Assembly: GCF_036711975.1 (NCBI RefSeq) | Contig: NC_091971.1 | Span: 32,433,501-32,497,500, forward strand | Reading direction: 5' to 3' | DNA: 64,000 bases | Origin: Onthophagus taurus | Taxonomy: Eukaryota > Arthropoda > Insecta > Coleoptera > Scarabaeidae | Made by a program: the position numbers and the translations under genes | Notes under the pieces: model-generated | Seen by the model: the letters and a program-made list of their open reading frames with translations, nothing else | Database searches by the model: none | What the model was told of the DNA's origin: nothing | In this document: positions 53,000 to 64,000 of the stretch, one piece after another | Position numbering within the stretch: position 1 is the first letter of the stretch | Layout: every line of letters starts with the position of its first letter

Positions 53000-54898
53000 T
53001 GTCTCAGCGAGACCGGTCATTAGACGTTTCTGGGATTCTGGCGAAAATAAAAATTTGAGAATTCAGACTTAAGTATTATCAATTACGATCTCTTCGTCTA
53101 AAATATTTTCAGATTTCTTGCACTTCCGGTTATACCGGAAGTCGCGACCAACTTTATTTTTTTAAATGGAACACCCTGTATATTTTTACATATTTGGATT
53201 TGTCTGTTTTCAAAGTTTATAAATAACTTTACTTTTTGCAATTTGATTCGGTCGTTCTCGAGTTATTCGAATTTTTCTAGAAAAATCTGATCCAGCAGAC
53301 ATTTGTTCAAAAAATCAGAAAACACTCAATTTTTGGGATATCAATTTAGGATTGAGAACATGCTTAAGCAACATGATGGAGTATGTTTTGGTGCCGAGAA
53401 CTGCGGTCTAGAACGTTTGATCACTTTACTATGGCACGTTAACTTTTCAAAATTTGGAACTACCATAACTTCATTTTTTTAAATGACACCCCCCATATTT
53501 TATTTTTTAGTGGTCTTCGGTGTCTCATTCTACATCTTTTATATCCCATATGACCCATACCTAATATTAATAGTTTGGGAGATAATTAGGGTTTTTTGAA
53601 AAATGCACACATATCATATGGATATTTAGCCTAGTGTACCACGAAAAACAAGCCTTCTCAATGAGTTCTTGTCAAAGACTCACTTGTTTACGTCACTTGA
53701 TGCATGTGAGCTAATAATTATCTGTTATGTCCCTTAATATTAGTGCTGAAACGAGTTAAAATCGATAACAATAACGAAAGTAATATTTACACAAATCAAG
53801 AAATTCTTAATTTATTTTTTTTTGCATGAAAAGCGCGACAAAGTTCGTAGTATGATTCCCAGATCTTCTTTGGCAGCTCGAATTGAGGTGTTGGGACTGG
53901 GCTCGAAATAAGTCAAGGTATTCACCTCTTCCGTTGCATTATCTACTACATTTTTTGGTCAGTTTAACACATGATTAATTCGTCCAAAATGCAAAAAATT
54001 TGCTTCTATTCCTCTAAATTTACCTTTTGTCATCGAAGATAAATGTGTATAATTGTCATTAAACATTCTGCAAGTTCTACTAAGAACTTTGTCGCACTTT
54101 TCGTGCACAAAAAATAAATTATGGATTTCTTCATTTGTATAAAGATTATTTACGTTATTAATATCCATTTTAACTGGTTTTAGACTCACAAGCATCAAAC
54201 AACCTAAGTTAGACTTTGACGTTTATCAATAAGTCATTAAACATTTGTTTTCCATGGCACATTAGGTTAATATCCATATGATACGTGAGCATTTTTCAAA
54301 AAACCCTAATTATTTCTCAAACTATTAATGTTAGGCATAGGACATATGGAATATAAAAGATGTAAAATGAGACGCCGAAGACGACTAAGTAATAAAATAT
54401 GGGGGTTGCCATTTAAAAAAGTGAAGTTATGGTGCTTCCAAATTTCGAAAAGTTAACGTATCATAGTAACGGGACCAAAAGATCTAGACAGCCGTTCTCG
54501 GCACCAAAACATACTCCATCATGTTGTTTAAGCATGTTCTGAATCCTAAATTGATATCTCAAAAATTGAGTGTTCTATGATTTTTTGAACAAATGTCCGC
54601 TGGAGCAAATTTTTCTAGAAAAATTCGAATAACTCGAGAATTGCTGGTTCAAATTGCAAAAAGTAAAGTTATTTATAAACCTTCAAAACAGACAAATCCA
54701 AATATGTAAAAATATACAGGGTGTTTCATTTAAAAAAATAAAGTAGGTGGCGACTTCCGGTATAACCGGAAGTGTTAGAAATCTGAAAATATTTTAGATG
54801 AAGAGAACGTAATTGATAATACTTAAGTCTGCATTCTCAAATTTTTTTGAGTTTTTTTGGTCAATTTTTCTAATGACCGGTGTCGCTGAGACACCCGG
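53000..54898 (-). mobile_element. DNA transposon with about 640-bp inverted repeats and DUF4817 gene
   Basis: Left arm about 53000-53635 and right arm about 54258-54898 are inverted copies. Outer ends CAGGTGTCTCAGCGAGACCGG and CCGGTGTCGCTGAGACACCCGG. Inside each arm lies a second end-like sequence (ACACCCTGTATATTT / AAATATACAGGGTGT) and the palindrome ACTTCCGGTTATACCGGAAGT. The centre holds a truncated transposase. Confidence 0.7.
53820..54198 (-). pseudogene. DUF4817 helix-turn-helix protein, N-terminal transposase part
   Basis: The minus-strand frame starts MMLVSLKPVKM. It contains NLYTNEEIHNLFFVHEKCDK, then CRMFNDNYTH and GKFRGIEANF, the DUF4817 helix-turn-helix found at the N-terminus of insect mariner/IS630-like transposases. 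After a stop, ATEEVNTLTYFEPSPNTSIR continues as the second helix-turn-helix. No DDE/D domain follows, so the element is non-autonomous. Confidence 0.6.
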
Positions 54899-55198
54899 TA
54901 TGAGCAATACATAAGTCACCATGCTATCTGTAACACTAATCTGTAGAACATTTGTAAAAGAATAATAAATGAATTAAAAAATTAATTTTATTTTACTTTT
55001 ATTATTTTACCTACGCAAACAATAAAGACACGACGCGCGGCGACCGAAAAATGAATACGACAAAGGGTGGAATTGTTCAAGGAAGCAAGAAGAAAAAGCG
55101 ACAAAATCTGTAGACGAACGAAACGGGATTACCAGAACAACCAAAGATTAAATATAGGGGTTGATAAAGGCGAGTAGCGAGGATCTAGCAAACAACAT
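54899..55198. other. Gap without recognised gene
   Basis: AT-rich, then a purine-rich stretch (55020-55150). Nothing recognised. Confidence 0.3.
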
Positions 55199-57120
55199 TT
55201 ATTTATTTATTTATTTATCTACTCTCATGGGACACAGCACAGCACTTGCTTAAGTAGTTTGACAAAAACAACAGAGAAAAGAAGTAAGAAAACAATAAAG
55301 TATAATAGTTTAAAAATAAGTGAAAAATCGAGGTATCTAACAATCACTCGCGATAGGACAAGAACTAAGTATTAATTAATCAATATACGACATGTTCCCA
55401 ACTGCAACGAGGATCCCCCTTTTGTCAATGGAAAGACGGCCAGCAGAGCCAGCAGAGCACAACGAAAATCAAAACGAAGTGATCTGGCCGGGACGTGAAA
55501 GTAAATCAGTGATGTAAGCGAAGATGAATTATAAATATTGTGAATTATTTTATATAAAAGTATTATGTCATTAACAAGTCACCGCTGGCTGTGTCGTAAA
55601 AAGTGGAAAGATTGGCACGCCGAGTCCTAGTCATATAGGTAGTATGAGATTTCCAGCATAAAAAACAAAGGAATCTTTTTTGGATACACTCTAGTCGATC
55701 TACGAATATATCATATTGTGGATTCCATACAACAGTGCAGTAATTCAAAATGTTAAATACGTACGTATAATAGAGAGTCATTCATGAATTAGTGTCAACA
55801 AAATCAGCAGCTGATATCATGACGAAACTCAGCATACTAAAGCCTTGCTAACCACCAAATCGACGTAATCATTACACAATAGTTTAGTATCAAACGTCAC
55901 GCCCAAATCCCTCATAGAAGTAACCCTTTTCAACAACTTTCCTCCAATGATGTAGCCAAAGCGTATAGGACAAGGTCCTATTTTGTAAAAGTAATTGTAA
56001 AGCATTTGCTATAATTTATGGTGATAAAATTTGTAAAACAATATTGAGCAAGTTCATATAGATCTAGCTGAAGAGCAGAACAGTCTCTAGGATTAGACAC
56101 GCAGCAGAAGATCTAAAGATAACAAAGTTGTAAAAAGTAGGCTTGTAAATTAAACTCTCAAGGACCTTGCCGAAAATGGACAACAAAAAAATTGGTCTAT
56201 AGTTTTCGACTAAGCTTCTACATCCAGATTTAAAAATAGGCACCACAGAGGGCTGCTTCCAGATTAGCGGGAAGATACAGTCTCTCAGAGATCTATTGAA
56301 CAAGATTGATAACGGTTCACTAGGAGATTCACAGCAATTTTGAACCTGTCACCACCTGGCCCTCCGGAAGGGTTAACGGCTCCAAGAGCTTTCAAGACCT
56401 CAACATGCTCAAGTTGTAGAGACAGTGACACCGTCAAACGTAACTTCTGCAAGCAAATCACGTATCGCGCGCTTAGCTCTAACAAATGGCCAAAACCTTT
56501 TGGTAACAATAACATTGCTATAATCACGATCGATAAGAAACTTTGAGCGACCCCTCAAAAGGGAAAAAGTTATATAGTCGAGGTGATTTTAACACCGCTT
56601 CCACTTCTTGTGCATCTTACGTTTTTCACGAATTACTTATAGTGTCTTTTGAGAACCAATACGGAAAACCGAGTCCGAAGACTCGTTTGCGTGGTACGAA
56701 CAGTTTAAAAGCGTCAGATAGCATTTCGTAAAAATAAGCAGTAGCCTCATCCACGATTCCACTGCTCAAACGATTCCGCCAGGGCACTTCACTTAAGTAC
56801 ATACATAGTGATTTCATCAAAAGATGCCATTTTAAGATTATAAATATATTGATCCACTACAGTGGGATAAATTTCTAGAAATTATGAATTTGCATGATGA
56901 CCTAAATCCACCTCGCATTACAGAGATACATTACAGGAAAAAACAAGATCAAGGATGTTACCGAATTCATTACAATAATGATTTAATTGGGATAAACCAG
57001 CCAAGGAGGCGGAGTCCAAGAACTCTGTAGCTCTTGGCGAAGTAGGCCTGAACGGGACACAGTAACGGCGAACGGGGTCAAGGGACCACCCGATTTCCGG
57101 GATATTGAAATCACCACAAA
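55199..57120 (-). pseudogene. CR1/Jockey-like LINE L2 with AAAT tail
   Basis: Reads on the minus strand from an endonuclease end (GDFNIPEIGWSLDPV, 57110-57060), via linker, to RT pieces (QPSVVPIFKSGCRSLVENYR near 56250) and the C-terminal part (YVFNILNYCTVVWNPQYD near 55750). The 3' end at 55199-55221 is a repeated ATTT/AAAT tail. Many stops and shifts. Its 5' part is cut by L1 at 57121. Confidence 0.65.
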
Positions 57121-58390
57121 TGAGGAAACCATAATAATAATAATATACTTTATTGCCCAGCAGCGTACCAAATTAAGGGCAAAATATCGCATAATTACAT
57201 ACAAAAACATAAACTTAAATTACAACAAAAAAATAATAGTAGACAAATTAAAAACAATATTAATACTTTCTAACAATGTAATTTCAAAAAAAAACATGAA
57301 ATCACTATCAATTCAAATTAACAATTGAAAACGTTCATTTACGTTGGATGTCACCACTAAACTAACTAGCGACAATAACCAAGCACAATCTATCTCACTA
57401 CACCACAACCTCTGCAAGTACAATGCACTGTGATTCATTTTTCTGGTTTTGTAGGAAAGGAAATTCGGGGCGATGTAATAGGTCCAAGTAGTTCACCCCT
57501 CTTGGCGGATATTGACCATCCATACGATACTTTAAAAAGCGACGCTGAACTTTTTCAATCATCAGTCGATGCGACGTATAAACAGGATACCATACTACTG
57601 AAGCGTATTGAAGTCTAGATACACCCAAAGCTATAAACAGCGTTCTTAGGGTACTTGAATCGCCAACGCGACCCATGATCCTCAGGATAAAACCCAAAGT
57701 GCTCTAAGCCCGCGACATCTCTTCAATATGGGGCAAAAAAGAAAGTACGTAATCAAAAATCATACCTAGATCTCTTGTAGTATAGACTTTAGTTAAAAAA
57801 CTCGAAACAGTCATATAAACCGTATCGATGTTATTCAATTTTTTAGTAAATGGTACTAAGAGCATTTATTGGTACTTAGTGAAAAGGAATTAGATTGGCA
57901 CCACTCCTGAACCACATCTCCAGTGTGTTAATTAATTATCGTACCTGACGTCATCATTGCAAGTATGCAACTAATATCACAGTATTGGTATTGCAATACG
58001 CGATTGGCGTATTACACTGAGATATTGGTTGTATACTTGCAATGATGACGTCGGATACAATAATTAATTAACACACTGTATATTGTCTTGTAACATTCGA
58101 CTATCTTCCAATGATCCAACCTTCATAAATATTTTCAGGTCATCAGCGTAAGCAAGCACTGGACAGGAAACTGAGTGTAATAAATCATTTATGTAGAGAA
58201 TAAATAACAGCAGTCCTGGGATGGACCTCTGATGAATTCCAGATGTAGGTGAGTAACTATGGGATTGAAAACCATTATAAAATACACAGCACACTCTATC
58301 AGTAAGGTACCGCAAGATGGGGTTACTTGGACAAGTTTTTTGCAAATTTTTCAAGATTAAAAGTGAAGAAATAAAGTTAGGGCAACAGAA
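57121..58390 (-). pseudogene. CR1-like LINE L1 with ATT-type tail, inserted in L2
   Basis: Minus strand: QRSIPGLLLFILYINDLL (motif B), VLAYADDLKIFM (catalytic), then after a fold-back MITE WCQSNSFSLSTNKCS, and the end ALGVSRLQYASVVWYPVY and KVQRRFLKY. The 3' UTR ends in GGCAATAAAGTATATTATTATTATTAT at 57121-57145, directly joined to the L2 endonuclease text. 5'-truncated near 58390. Confidence 0.65.
57921..58078. mobile_element. 158-bp fold-back MITE in LINE L1
   Basis: CAGTGTGTTAATTAATTAT and its inverse at the other end, with about 60-bp arms (GACGTCATCATTGCAAGTAT), interrupt the RT frame. No clear target duplication. Confidence 0.65.
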
Positions 58391-58484
58391 ACTTATTCAT
58401 CGTACCTAACCTTGAGGATTATATAGTTATCATACAACATTGAAAATACCTTATACAAACAACAAAAAATATATAAAAAAGTAA

Positions 58485-58520
58485 TGTCCAAATAGCCCCG
58501 TTGTTGGGGCTTCTTGGACA
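58485..58520. other. Strong hairpin
   Basis: TGTCCAA..AGCCCC / GGGGCT..TTGGACA with a GTTGTT loop. It sits in 58391-59342, which shows no gene but does show low-complexity text resembling transposon arms (58900-59280). Confidence 0.4.
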
Positions 58521-59342
58521 CTAAACTTCGTTTTAGGGACAATCTCTTACTATGCATGTCAGATGTTAACTTGACCAGAAATGTAACCCTGAAAATGTAA
58601 CTGAAGCATTAAGGAATGTATTTTTATGTAAAAAACACATTTTTTATTGAATTAAACATTAAAAAATATTAAATAAATTTTAACAAAACCGTATTTATTT
58701 CTTCTTACAAGTGTTTCAAAAAAATCTTCTAGTTAACCTTAAATTAATATAAATCGAAATAAAAGAAACAAAAATTAACGTATTTACCAACAATAAACAT
58801 ATTAAAAACCAAAAGCCACTGTTCTATAGCACAATTCAAACTTCAATTAATAACCGTCGACCGTCTAGGCACGAATCCGTATTGATAAAGGGATATAAAC
58901 GATTGGGTGTGGCGATAAATGGTATTATAAATTAATTGTTCATATACTTTTGCAAAATTGACAAAATTGTCCCGGTCTCTTTTTTCGAGACTAACCCAAT
59001 CCCGCAAACACCAAACCTCTATTTTCTTTTGTTTTTAAGTTATAGCCAAAAAGTCAAATTTTCGTGATTTCAAAAAATGCTCATATTTCGTTTATTTTTC
59101 AAATTAGAGAAATGGGGTTGATACGTTCTTAAGACACTTTTTTAAGTAGAATATACTGCCGTTGAAAATTTTTTAAAATATTTAATGATTTTTGAGATAC
59201 AACACAAAGTTAACTATACTTGATTATGATGTTAATGAAAAGAGCATATTTTTAGCTTTCCAATGATGTATCGCATGTATGGTGTATTTGCGGAAAATAA
59301 GCGTTAATTTTCAATTCCAAAATAGTAGCGCTTACTATTATA

Positions 59343-59546
59343 TGTTAGCGTTCTTTTATGTGTGGTGCGGCTTTTGTACGATAGATGGCGTGGGGAGGTT
59401 CTTGTGGTGTGTATATTTAAAAACTGGCACATATGTAGTCATAAGGTTTAGAGTAGAGCAGTTTAAAAAACCGTTGGATTAAGTGTAACCGTTGGATAAT
59501 AAAGAGTTGTTTAGCCATTCAGAGGAGTGTGTTTAAATAGTTAACA
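59343..59546 (+). repeat. G4 5' LTR
   Basis: Followed by TATCAGAAGTGGGAT, a primer-binding-like sequence. Confidence 0.88.
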
Positions 59547-59573
59547 TATCAGAAGTGGGATAGGGATAAGTTC

Positions 59574-59745
59574 TACTGTGAAGTGACCAAAAGTCTGGAC
59601 CTACTGTGAAGTGAAGTGCACAAAAGTCTGGACCTACTGTGAAGTTAAGTGCACAAAAGTCTGGATCTACTGTGAAGTGCCCAAAAGTCTGGACCACCTA
59701 CTGTGAAGTGAAGTGCCCAAACGTCTGGATCTACCGTGAAGTGAT
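59574..59745 (+). repeat. Minisatellite in the G4 leader
   Basis: About five units of CTACTGTGAAGTGAAGTG plus CACAAAAGTCTGGAC, unit 33-40 bp, with variation by loss of one AAGTG. Lies between the LTR and gag, where packaging signals are expected. Confidence 0.75.
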
Positions 59746-59786
59746 TTTCGCTGGACAGATTCCACGTCCAAGATTATTCTGGACTT

Positions 59787-62700
59787 ATGAGTGATCCACA
59801 TAGTGAGTTGCCGTCAAACAACACCGAACCGAATAAAGCAGAAACAGGGGGCTTTTGTTTCAATTTAAACAAAGCAGGAACTTCGACCATGGCGGAAAGT
59901 TCAACTGGAATAGACGGCGGAAATATGCAGAACGTGTTGATCGCACTGACCGAATGTTTGCGAGAAATGCGAGCCGAGACTAATACCAGAAAAGCCGAAC
60001 TTGCAAGTAGTAAACCAGAGCAATTCCAAATAATGCCTGACTTAAATAAAACCATTTCAACGTTCGATGGAGATGTTGATTTGTTGTGCGCCGCAGAATG
60101 GATAAGAGGTATCGAAAATAGTGCTTCGATGTATAAGTGGCCGGAATGTATTAAAATCGAAACGGCGAGAAACCATCTCGTAGGACCTGCACGCGATTGG
60201 TATAACGCACGAAGCGGCGATATCCGAAATTGGGATGACTTCAGGGTAAAATTTGAGAAAACGTTCATCGAACCTACTAGTACGGGAGAAAAATGGGACC
60301 GTATGCGAAAACGAATTCAAAAACAAAACGAGTCCGTGATGTCGTATTATCATGATAAATATAAATTATGCAGAGCATTACAATTAAACAATAACGAGAT
60401 AAAAGAGGAGATCTTACGAGGTCTTTATTCGAGAGTGATTGCCGGTAATTTATGCGTTAAGTCTTACGGCGATTTAGATGAATTGTACCAGGATATCGTA
60501 AATAGTGAACGATTAATTGAAAAGAGAAAGGAAGTTCACGAAAAAAGAGAATCAACCACAGGAAATAAAAATACAAAATCACAAGGTACAATGTTGCGGA
60601 AAAGCGTAGGGGAAAACGAAGGTGAGCAAGATCAACGTAGAAACAAGTCAGAAGGTATAAAATGTTTCCGATGTGGAGGGTTGGGACATATGGCATCACA
60701 ATGTCTAAAACGAGAAGCAGTATGCTTTTTGTGCAACAAACCAGGGCATCAACGTAAAGATTGCAGATGGAGAAAAGAAGATAGTGATAGAAGGGAAGTT
60801 CGTGTAATAGAAGATACAACAACGACATACAACAGCGGTATTGAAAAGTACTTTAAGCGAATCCTATTGAACGAGAAAAAGTATGTGGCCTTAGTCGATC
60901 CAGGGAGCGCCGTTTGTACAATTCAAGCTCACTTGGTTGATGAGAAAAATCGGCAGAAAACAAATATTGAGCTTACGGGATTCGGAGAGGGAAAACCAGT
61001 AAAGTGCAGCGAGAAGATAATCGCGCGGGTAATGGTGGACGAAGTGTTCGTAAATAACGTGGACATTTTTGTGGTTCCAGAGAACGCTCAATCCGTGCCG
61101 GTGATAATTGGTCGATCTTTTACGGAAGCTCCGGAGTTAGCTTACGCTCGAGTTAAAGACAGTCTCGTGTTTGGTTGGGATGATTCGTTGCCGTTTAGTG
61201 AAATCAGCGAACTTGATCGATCGCGACGCGAATGTGTGGTGGCTGCTGAGGACGTTATTGTGTCTAACAATTCAATGCAGCTAATCAAAGCAAAGGTAGC
61301 GAACATTGATGTACTTGTACCAATGAAAAACAAAAGTGAGAATCCAAAACAATTTATGAAGGACGACGTGGTTGGGATTGTGCGTGATATAAACACTATT
61401 TCGGAACAAATACCGTCGAAGGAACCCATAACAGTGGATATGCTCCGGGTAGACAGTGAAACAAAGGACGAAGTGATTGACAAATTGGTGGATTTGTGCA
61501 ACGAATATCGTGACTGTTTTGCGTTGAATGTGTCGGAACTAGGATGCACAAATGCGATTACTATGGATATTGACGATTCGGGGGTGCCGGTAAGATCGAA
61601 ACCATATCGCGCAAACATTGACGAGAGAAAAACTATCGCAGAAATTGTAAATGAATGGAAAATAAATGGAATCGTGACGGAGACCGATTCTCCTTACGCG
61701 AGTCCGGTCTTATTAGTTAAAAAGAAAACGGGTGAACCGCGTCTAGTTGTGGATTATCGGAGGTTGAACCAACAGACGATAAAGAAAAACTTTCCGATAG
61801 CCAGTTTGGACGAACATTTAGAAAATTTACAGAATGCCAAATTATTTACGACGTTGGATCTGGCACAGGGCTATCTGCAACTACCCCTTAGTGAAGCAGC
61901 AAAACTGAAAAGAATAATTGAACTTCTTAAAAAGCCTAAACGTATACGACAAGAAGAAGAAGAAGTAAAATTGTATGAGATTGATAACTCTAGATTAGTA
62001 CGAAACGTGAAGGTGGGAAAAATAGAGAGAAAACTCTACGTTGTACCGAAAAGTGTCCGGAAAAGTATTGTGGTACAACACCATGATGGACAAGGACATT
62101 TCGGAGTGGATAGAACGATGGCGAGCATTCGAAAGTATTATTGGTTTGGAGGCATGAGATCATACGTGAAACGTCATATTCGAGCTTGTGTTGAATGTTT
62201 GTTATCAAAGATTCCAAGTGGGAAGAAACCGGGAGAACTACATCCAATACCTGTATCTCAGCGTCCGTTTGGACGCATTCACATTGATCACCTAGGACCA
62301 TTAATTCGTAGCAAGAAGGGAAATGTACACATACTGGTGGTCGTGGACGCGTTGACTAAGTTTGTTAAGTTGTATGCGGTTCGTGATACAAAGACTGTTT
62401 CGACAATTCGTGTATTGAAAAAGTTCATTGATCAATTCGGGATTCCAGATCAAATTATCTGTGACCGGGGAACAAGTTTTACATCGGACAATTTTCGGAA
62501 ATTCATGACGGAGTGTGGTATTAAACAAACGCTAAATTCGTCTCAATGGCCAAGTGCGAACGGTCAAGTGGAACGAGTAAACCGAACATTAATTCCGTGT
62601 TTAATGACTGAAAAAGAAGAAGAGGACCGATGGGATACGAATCTAATTCAAATAGAGCAGAATTTAAATCTTGCGGTAAACAAAACCACTGGTAAGACGC

Positions 62701-63260
62701 CGTACGAAGTACTTTACGGGTATTTGCCAAAATTTGGATCCGCTAAATTAAAAACAGTAGCTAAAGACGCGCAGAACGAGTGGATACCATCTGAAACTGT
62801 ACAACGTGAAGTGCGCGATGTGATCGAAAAAGAACAAATTCGATATAAAGAACGATATGACCGAAAAAGATATTCAGGTTTAAAATATAACGTTGGTGAC
62901 ATAGTATTTATGAAGCGTGTCGCGAAGCCGGGAGATGGCGAACCGACAAAGCTACAAGATAAGTACCGAGGGCCGTTAGAAGTGATCGCCGTACTGCCAA
63001 GCGACACATATCGAGTGGCAACCTTGGACGTAGAAGACCAGCGAAAGTTTGCCACAACTGCCCATGTATCGCAATTAAAAATATACCAAAATCATGAGGA
63101 GTCGGATGATGAAACCGAGGAAGACTCACCCTCAGATGAGAGTGAGAAGGAGCAAGACGATCCGCCTTGTCGCAGTGCTTCAACGATAGAAATCGGAGAG
63201 GAATCTACAACTCGACGAATACGAAGAAAACCCACATATTTAAGTGATTATGAAGTATAA
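59787..63260 (+). CDS. G4 gag-protease-integrase polyprotein lacking most of RT and RNase H
   Basis: 1157 residues without a stop. Capsid region (LVGPARDWYNARSGDI), two CCHC knuckles (CFRCGGLGHMASQC, CFLCNKPGHQRKDC, about 290-325), protease VALVDPGSAVCTI (DPGS). The RT start is normal: SPYASPVLLVKKKTGEPR, VDYRRLNQ and motif A FTTLDLAQGYLQLPL (about 690). After SEAAK the text jumps to the pre-integrase linker, so RT motifs B and C and RNase H are absent while the frame stays open. Integrase keeps the HHCC finger (HHDGQGHFG, CVECLL) and D,D,E core (HIDHLGPL, CDRGTSFT, NGQVERVNR). An alternative start at 59889 is possible. No envelope gene. Confidence 0.9.
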   Translation: MSDPHSELPSNNTEPNKAETGGFCFNLNKAGTSTMAESSTGIDGGNMQNVLIALTECLREMRAETNTRKAELASSKPEQFQIMPDLNKTISTFDGDVDLLCAAEWIRGIENSASMYKWPECIKIETARNHLVGPARDWYNARSGDIRNWDDFRVKFEKTFIEPTSTGEKWDRMRKRIQKQNESVMSYYHDKYKLCRALQLNNNEIKEEILRGLYSRVIAGNLCVKSYGDLDELYQDIVNSERLIEKRKEVHEKRESTTGNKNTKSQGTMLRKSVGENEGEQDQRRNKSEGIKCFRCGGLGHMASQCLKREAVCFLCNKPGHQRKDCRWRKEDSDRREVRVIEDTTTTYNSGIEKYFKRILLNEKKYVALVDPGSAVCTIQAHLVDEKNRQKTNIELTGFGEGKPVKCSEKIIARVMVDEVFVNNVDIFVVPENAQSVPVIIGRSFTEAPELAYARVKDSLVFGWDDSLPFSEISELDRSRRECVVAAEDVIVSNNSMQLIKAKVANIDVLVPMKNKSENPKQFMKDDVVGIVRDINTISEQIPSKEPITVDMLRVDSETKDEVIDKLVDLCNEYRDCFALNVSELGCTNAITMDIDDSGVPVRSKPYRANIDERKTIAEIVNEWKINGIVTETDSPYASPVLLVKKKTGEPRLVVDYRRLNQQTIKKNFPIASLDEHLENLQNAKLFTTLDLAQGYLQLPLSEAAKLKRIIELLKKPKRIRQEEEEVKLYEIDNSRLVRNVKVGKIERKLYVVPKSVRKSIVVQHHDGQGHFGVDRTMASIRKYYWFGGMRSYVKRHIRACVECLLSKIPSGKKPGELHPIPVSQRPFGRIHIDHLGPLIRSKKGNVHILVVVDALTKFVKLYAVRDTKTVSTIRVLKKFIDQFGIPDQIICDRGTSFTSDNFRKFMTECGIKQTLNSSQWPSANGQVERVNRTLIPCLMTEKEEEDRWDTNLIQIEQNLNLAVNKTTGKTPYEVLYGYLPKFGSAKLKTVAKDAQNEWIPSETVQREVRDVIEKEQIRYKERYDRKRYSGLKYNVGDIVFMKRVAKPGDGEPTKLQDKYRGPLEVIAVLPSDTYRVATLDVEDQRKFATTAHVSQLKIYQNHEESDDETEEDSPSDESEKEQDDPPCRSASTIEIGEESTTRRIRRKPTYLSDYEV

Positions 63261-63298
63261 CATCGCGCGGGTGCGCGATTAACATCAGGGTGGCCGAG

Positions 63299-63502
63299 TG
63301 TTAGCGTCCTTTATGTGTGGTGCGGCTTTTGTACGATAGATGGCGTGGGGAGGTTCTTGTGGTGTGTATATTTAAAAACTGGCACATATGTAGTCATAAG
63401 GTTTAGAGTAGAGCAGTTTAAAAAAACCGTTGGATTAAGTGTAACCGTTGGATAATAAAGAGTTGTTTAGCCATTCAGAGGAGTGTGTTTAAATAGTTAA
63501 CA
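63299..63502 (+). repeat. G4 3' LTR
   Basis: Preceded by a modest purine run (CAGGGTGGCCGAG). Contains AATAAAG near its end. Confidence 0.88.
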
Positions 63503-64000
63503 TATATATTATTATTAAGCGCTAAAGTTCAAAATTTTGATTATAGTAGGCGAGTTCGGACAGTAATTACTACTAATTGCTATATGGTTTTGCACGAATA
63601 TGACAGAAAGTTGCTCTTGTACCATTATGCAGGATAAAGTTGGTTTTGTACCAATGAATAAAAACTTTGAAGAGTTGATTTAAATTTCTCAGTATCTTAT
63701 CCCTTACTTTGTTCACCAATAAACACTGATTTGTAGATAAAGTTTGTTTATTAAAAATACAAGAAACATATTAATTAATGAATAATTAAATATGAACAAC
63801 AACTTTAGGAACTAAACAGTCGTAGACTGTGTCATCTTCTTCTACTAAACTTACTGGTTGTAAGGTTAGAACAGTTGGGTATCAATGAATGAAATCTTCG
63901 GTAGTATCGTCCCTGTTTTCCCCAACCAGGAGATTTAGAAGTTTTTTCATATTAGCAACCTTTTCTTTTGAAATTGGGTGAGATAGAGGAAGATTAGGGA
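63503..64000 (-). other. Window end, possible transposase tail
   Basis: No gene on the plus strand. The minus strand from about 63980 to 63790 has a readable stretch (KEKVANMKKLLNLLV, then LVEEDDTVYDCLVPKV) broken by one stop. It resembles the C-terminus of an insect transposase, but the family was not fixed. Confidence 0.25.

Larger units (their letters stand above)
59343..63502 (+). mobile_element. Ty3/Gypsy element G4
   Basis: 5' LTR 59343-59546 and 3' LTR 63299-63502, both 204 bp, TGTTAGCG to GTTAACA, differing by about one substitution and two single-base indels. Target duplication TATA (59339-59342 and 63503-63506). A leader of 240 bp contains tandem repeats. One long frame follows. 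Very recent insertion. Confidence 0.9.

Noticed and set aside
59774..63183. Minus-strand frames over G4
   Set aside because: Antisense of the 1157-codon frame.

Overview
The window is AT-rich eukaryotic DNA, almost certainly from an insect (a beetle is a guess). Introns are short with GT-AG borders. It carries two insect-type genes, a secreted fibrinogen-related protein and a two-lobed transferrin. Most of the rest is insect-type transposons: Penelope, hAT, piggyBac, PIF/Harbinger, Ty3/Gypsy, non-LTR elements and MITEs. No rRNA, tRNA, CRISPR array or bacterial operon was seen.

Layout. 1-972 is the 3' end of a hAT element. 1034-9741 is a second hAT remnant (DUF4371/ZMYM1-like) split by a Penelope-like element (PLE B, 1544-9639). 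PLE B is itself split by another Penelope-like element (PLE A, 2390-6480) and by a solo LTR (6566-7148). Both PLEs are palindromic and carry hammerhead-ribozyme motifs in their arms. 10088-11793 is a three-exon fibrinogen-domain gene. 12242-13389 is a second copy of the DUF4371 hAT. 14.3-22.1 kb holds a fold-back repeat, 153-bp tandem repeats, a CR1-like LINE, MITEs, a Ulp1-like protease remnant and a GC-rich LINE.

The transferrin gene runs from 22832 to 51320 in eight exons. The phases and a total of 2082 nt (693 codons plus stop) agree. Its intron 6 is about 25.9 kb and holds a deep stack of insertions: Gypsy G3 > piggyBac > (Harbinger, and Gypsy G1 > Gypsy G2). The intron also holds a DDE_1 transposon carrying a 351-bp ribozyme-bearing insertion, PLE, Ginger and Jockey remnants, and a second GC-rich LINE. 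Several layers are proven by target-site duplications whose removal restores the interrupted frame.

51.3-59.3 kb holds LINE fragments, a DUF4817 element with about 650-bp inverted repeats, and a fold-back MITE. 59343-63502 is a young Gypsy element (G4) whose single long frame lacks most of the reverse transcriptase and all of RNase H.

The host genes are not functionally linked to each other. The most notable signals are the 351-bp hammerhead element with a 12-bp target duplication, the self-consistent Penelope palindromes, the G4 in-frame deletion, and a transferrin that appears to have lost its iron ligands and gained a GPI-type tail.
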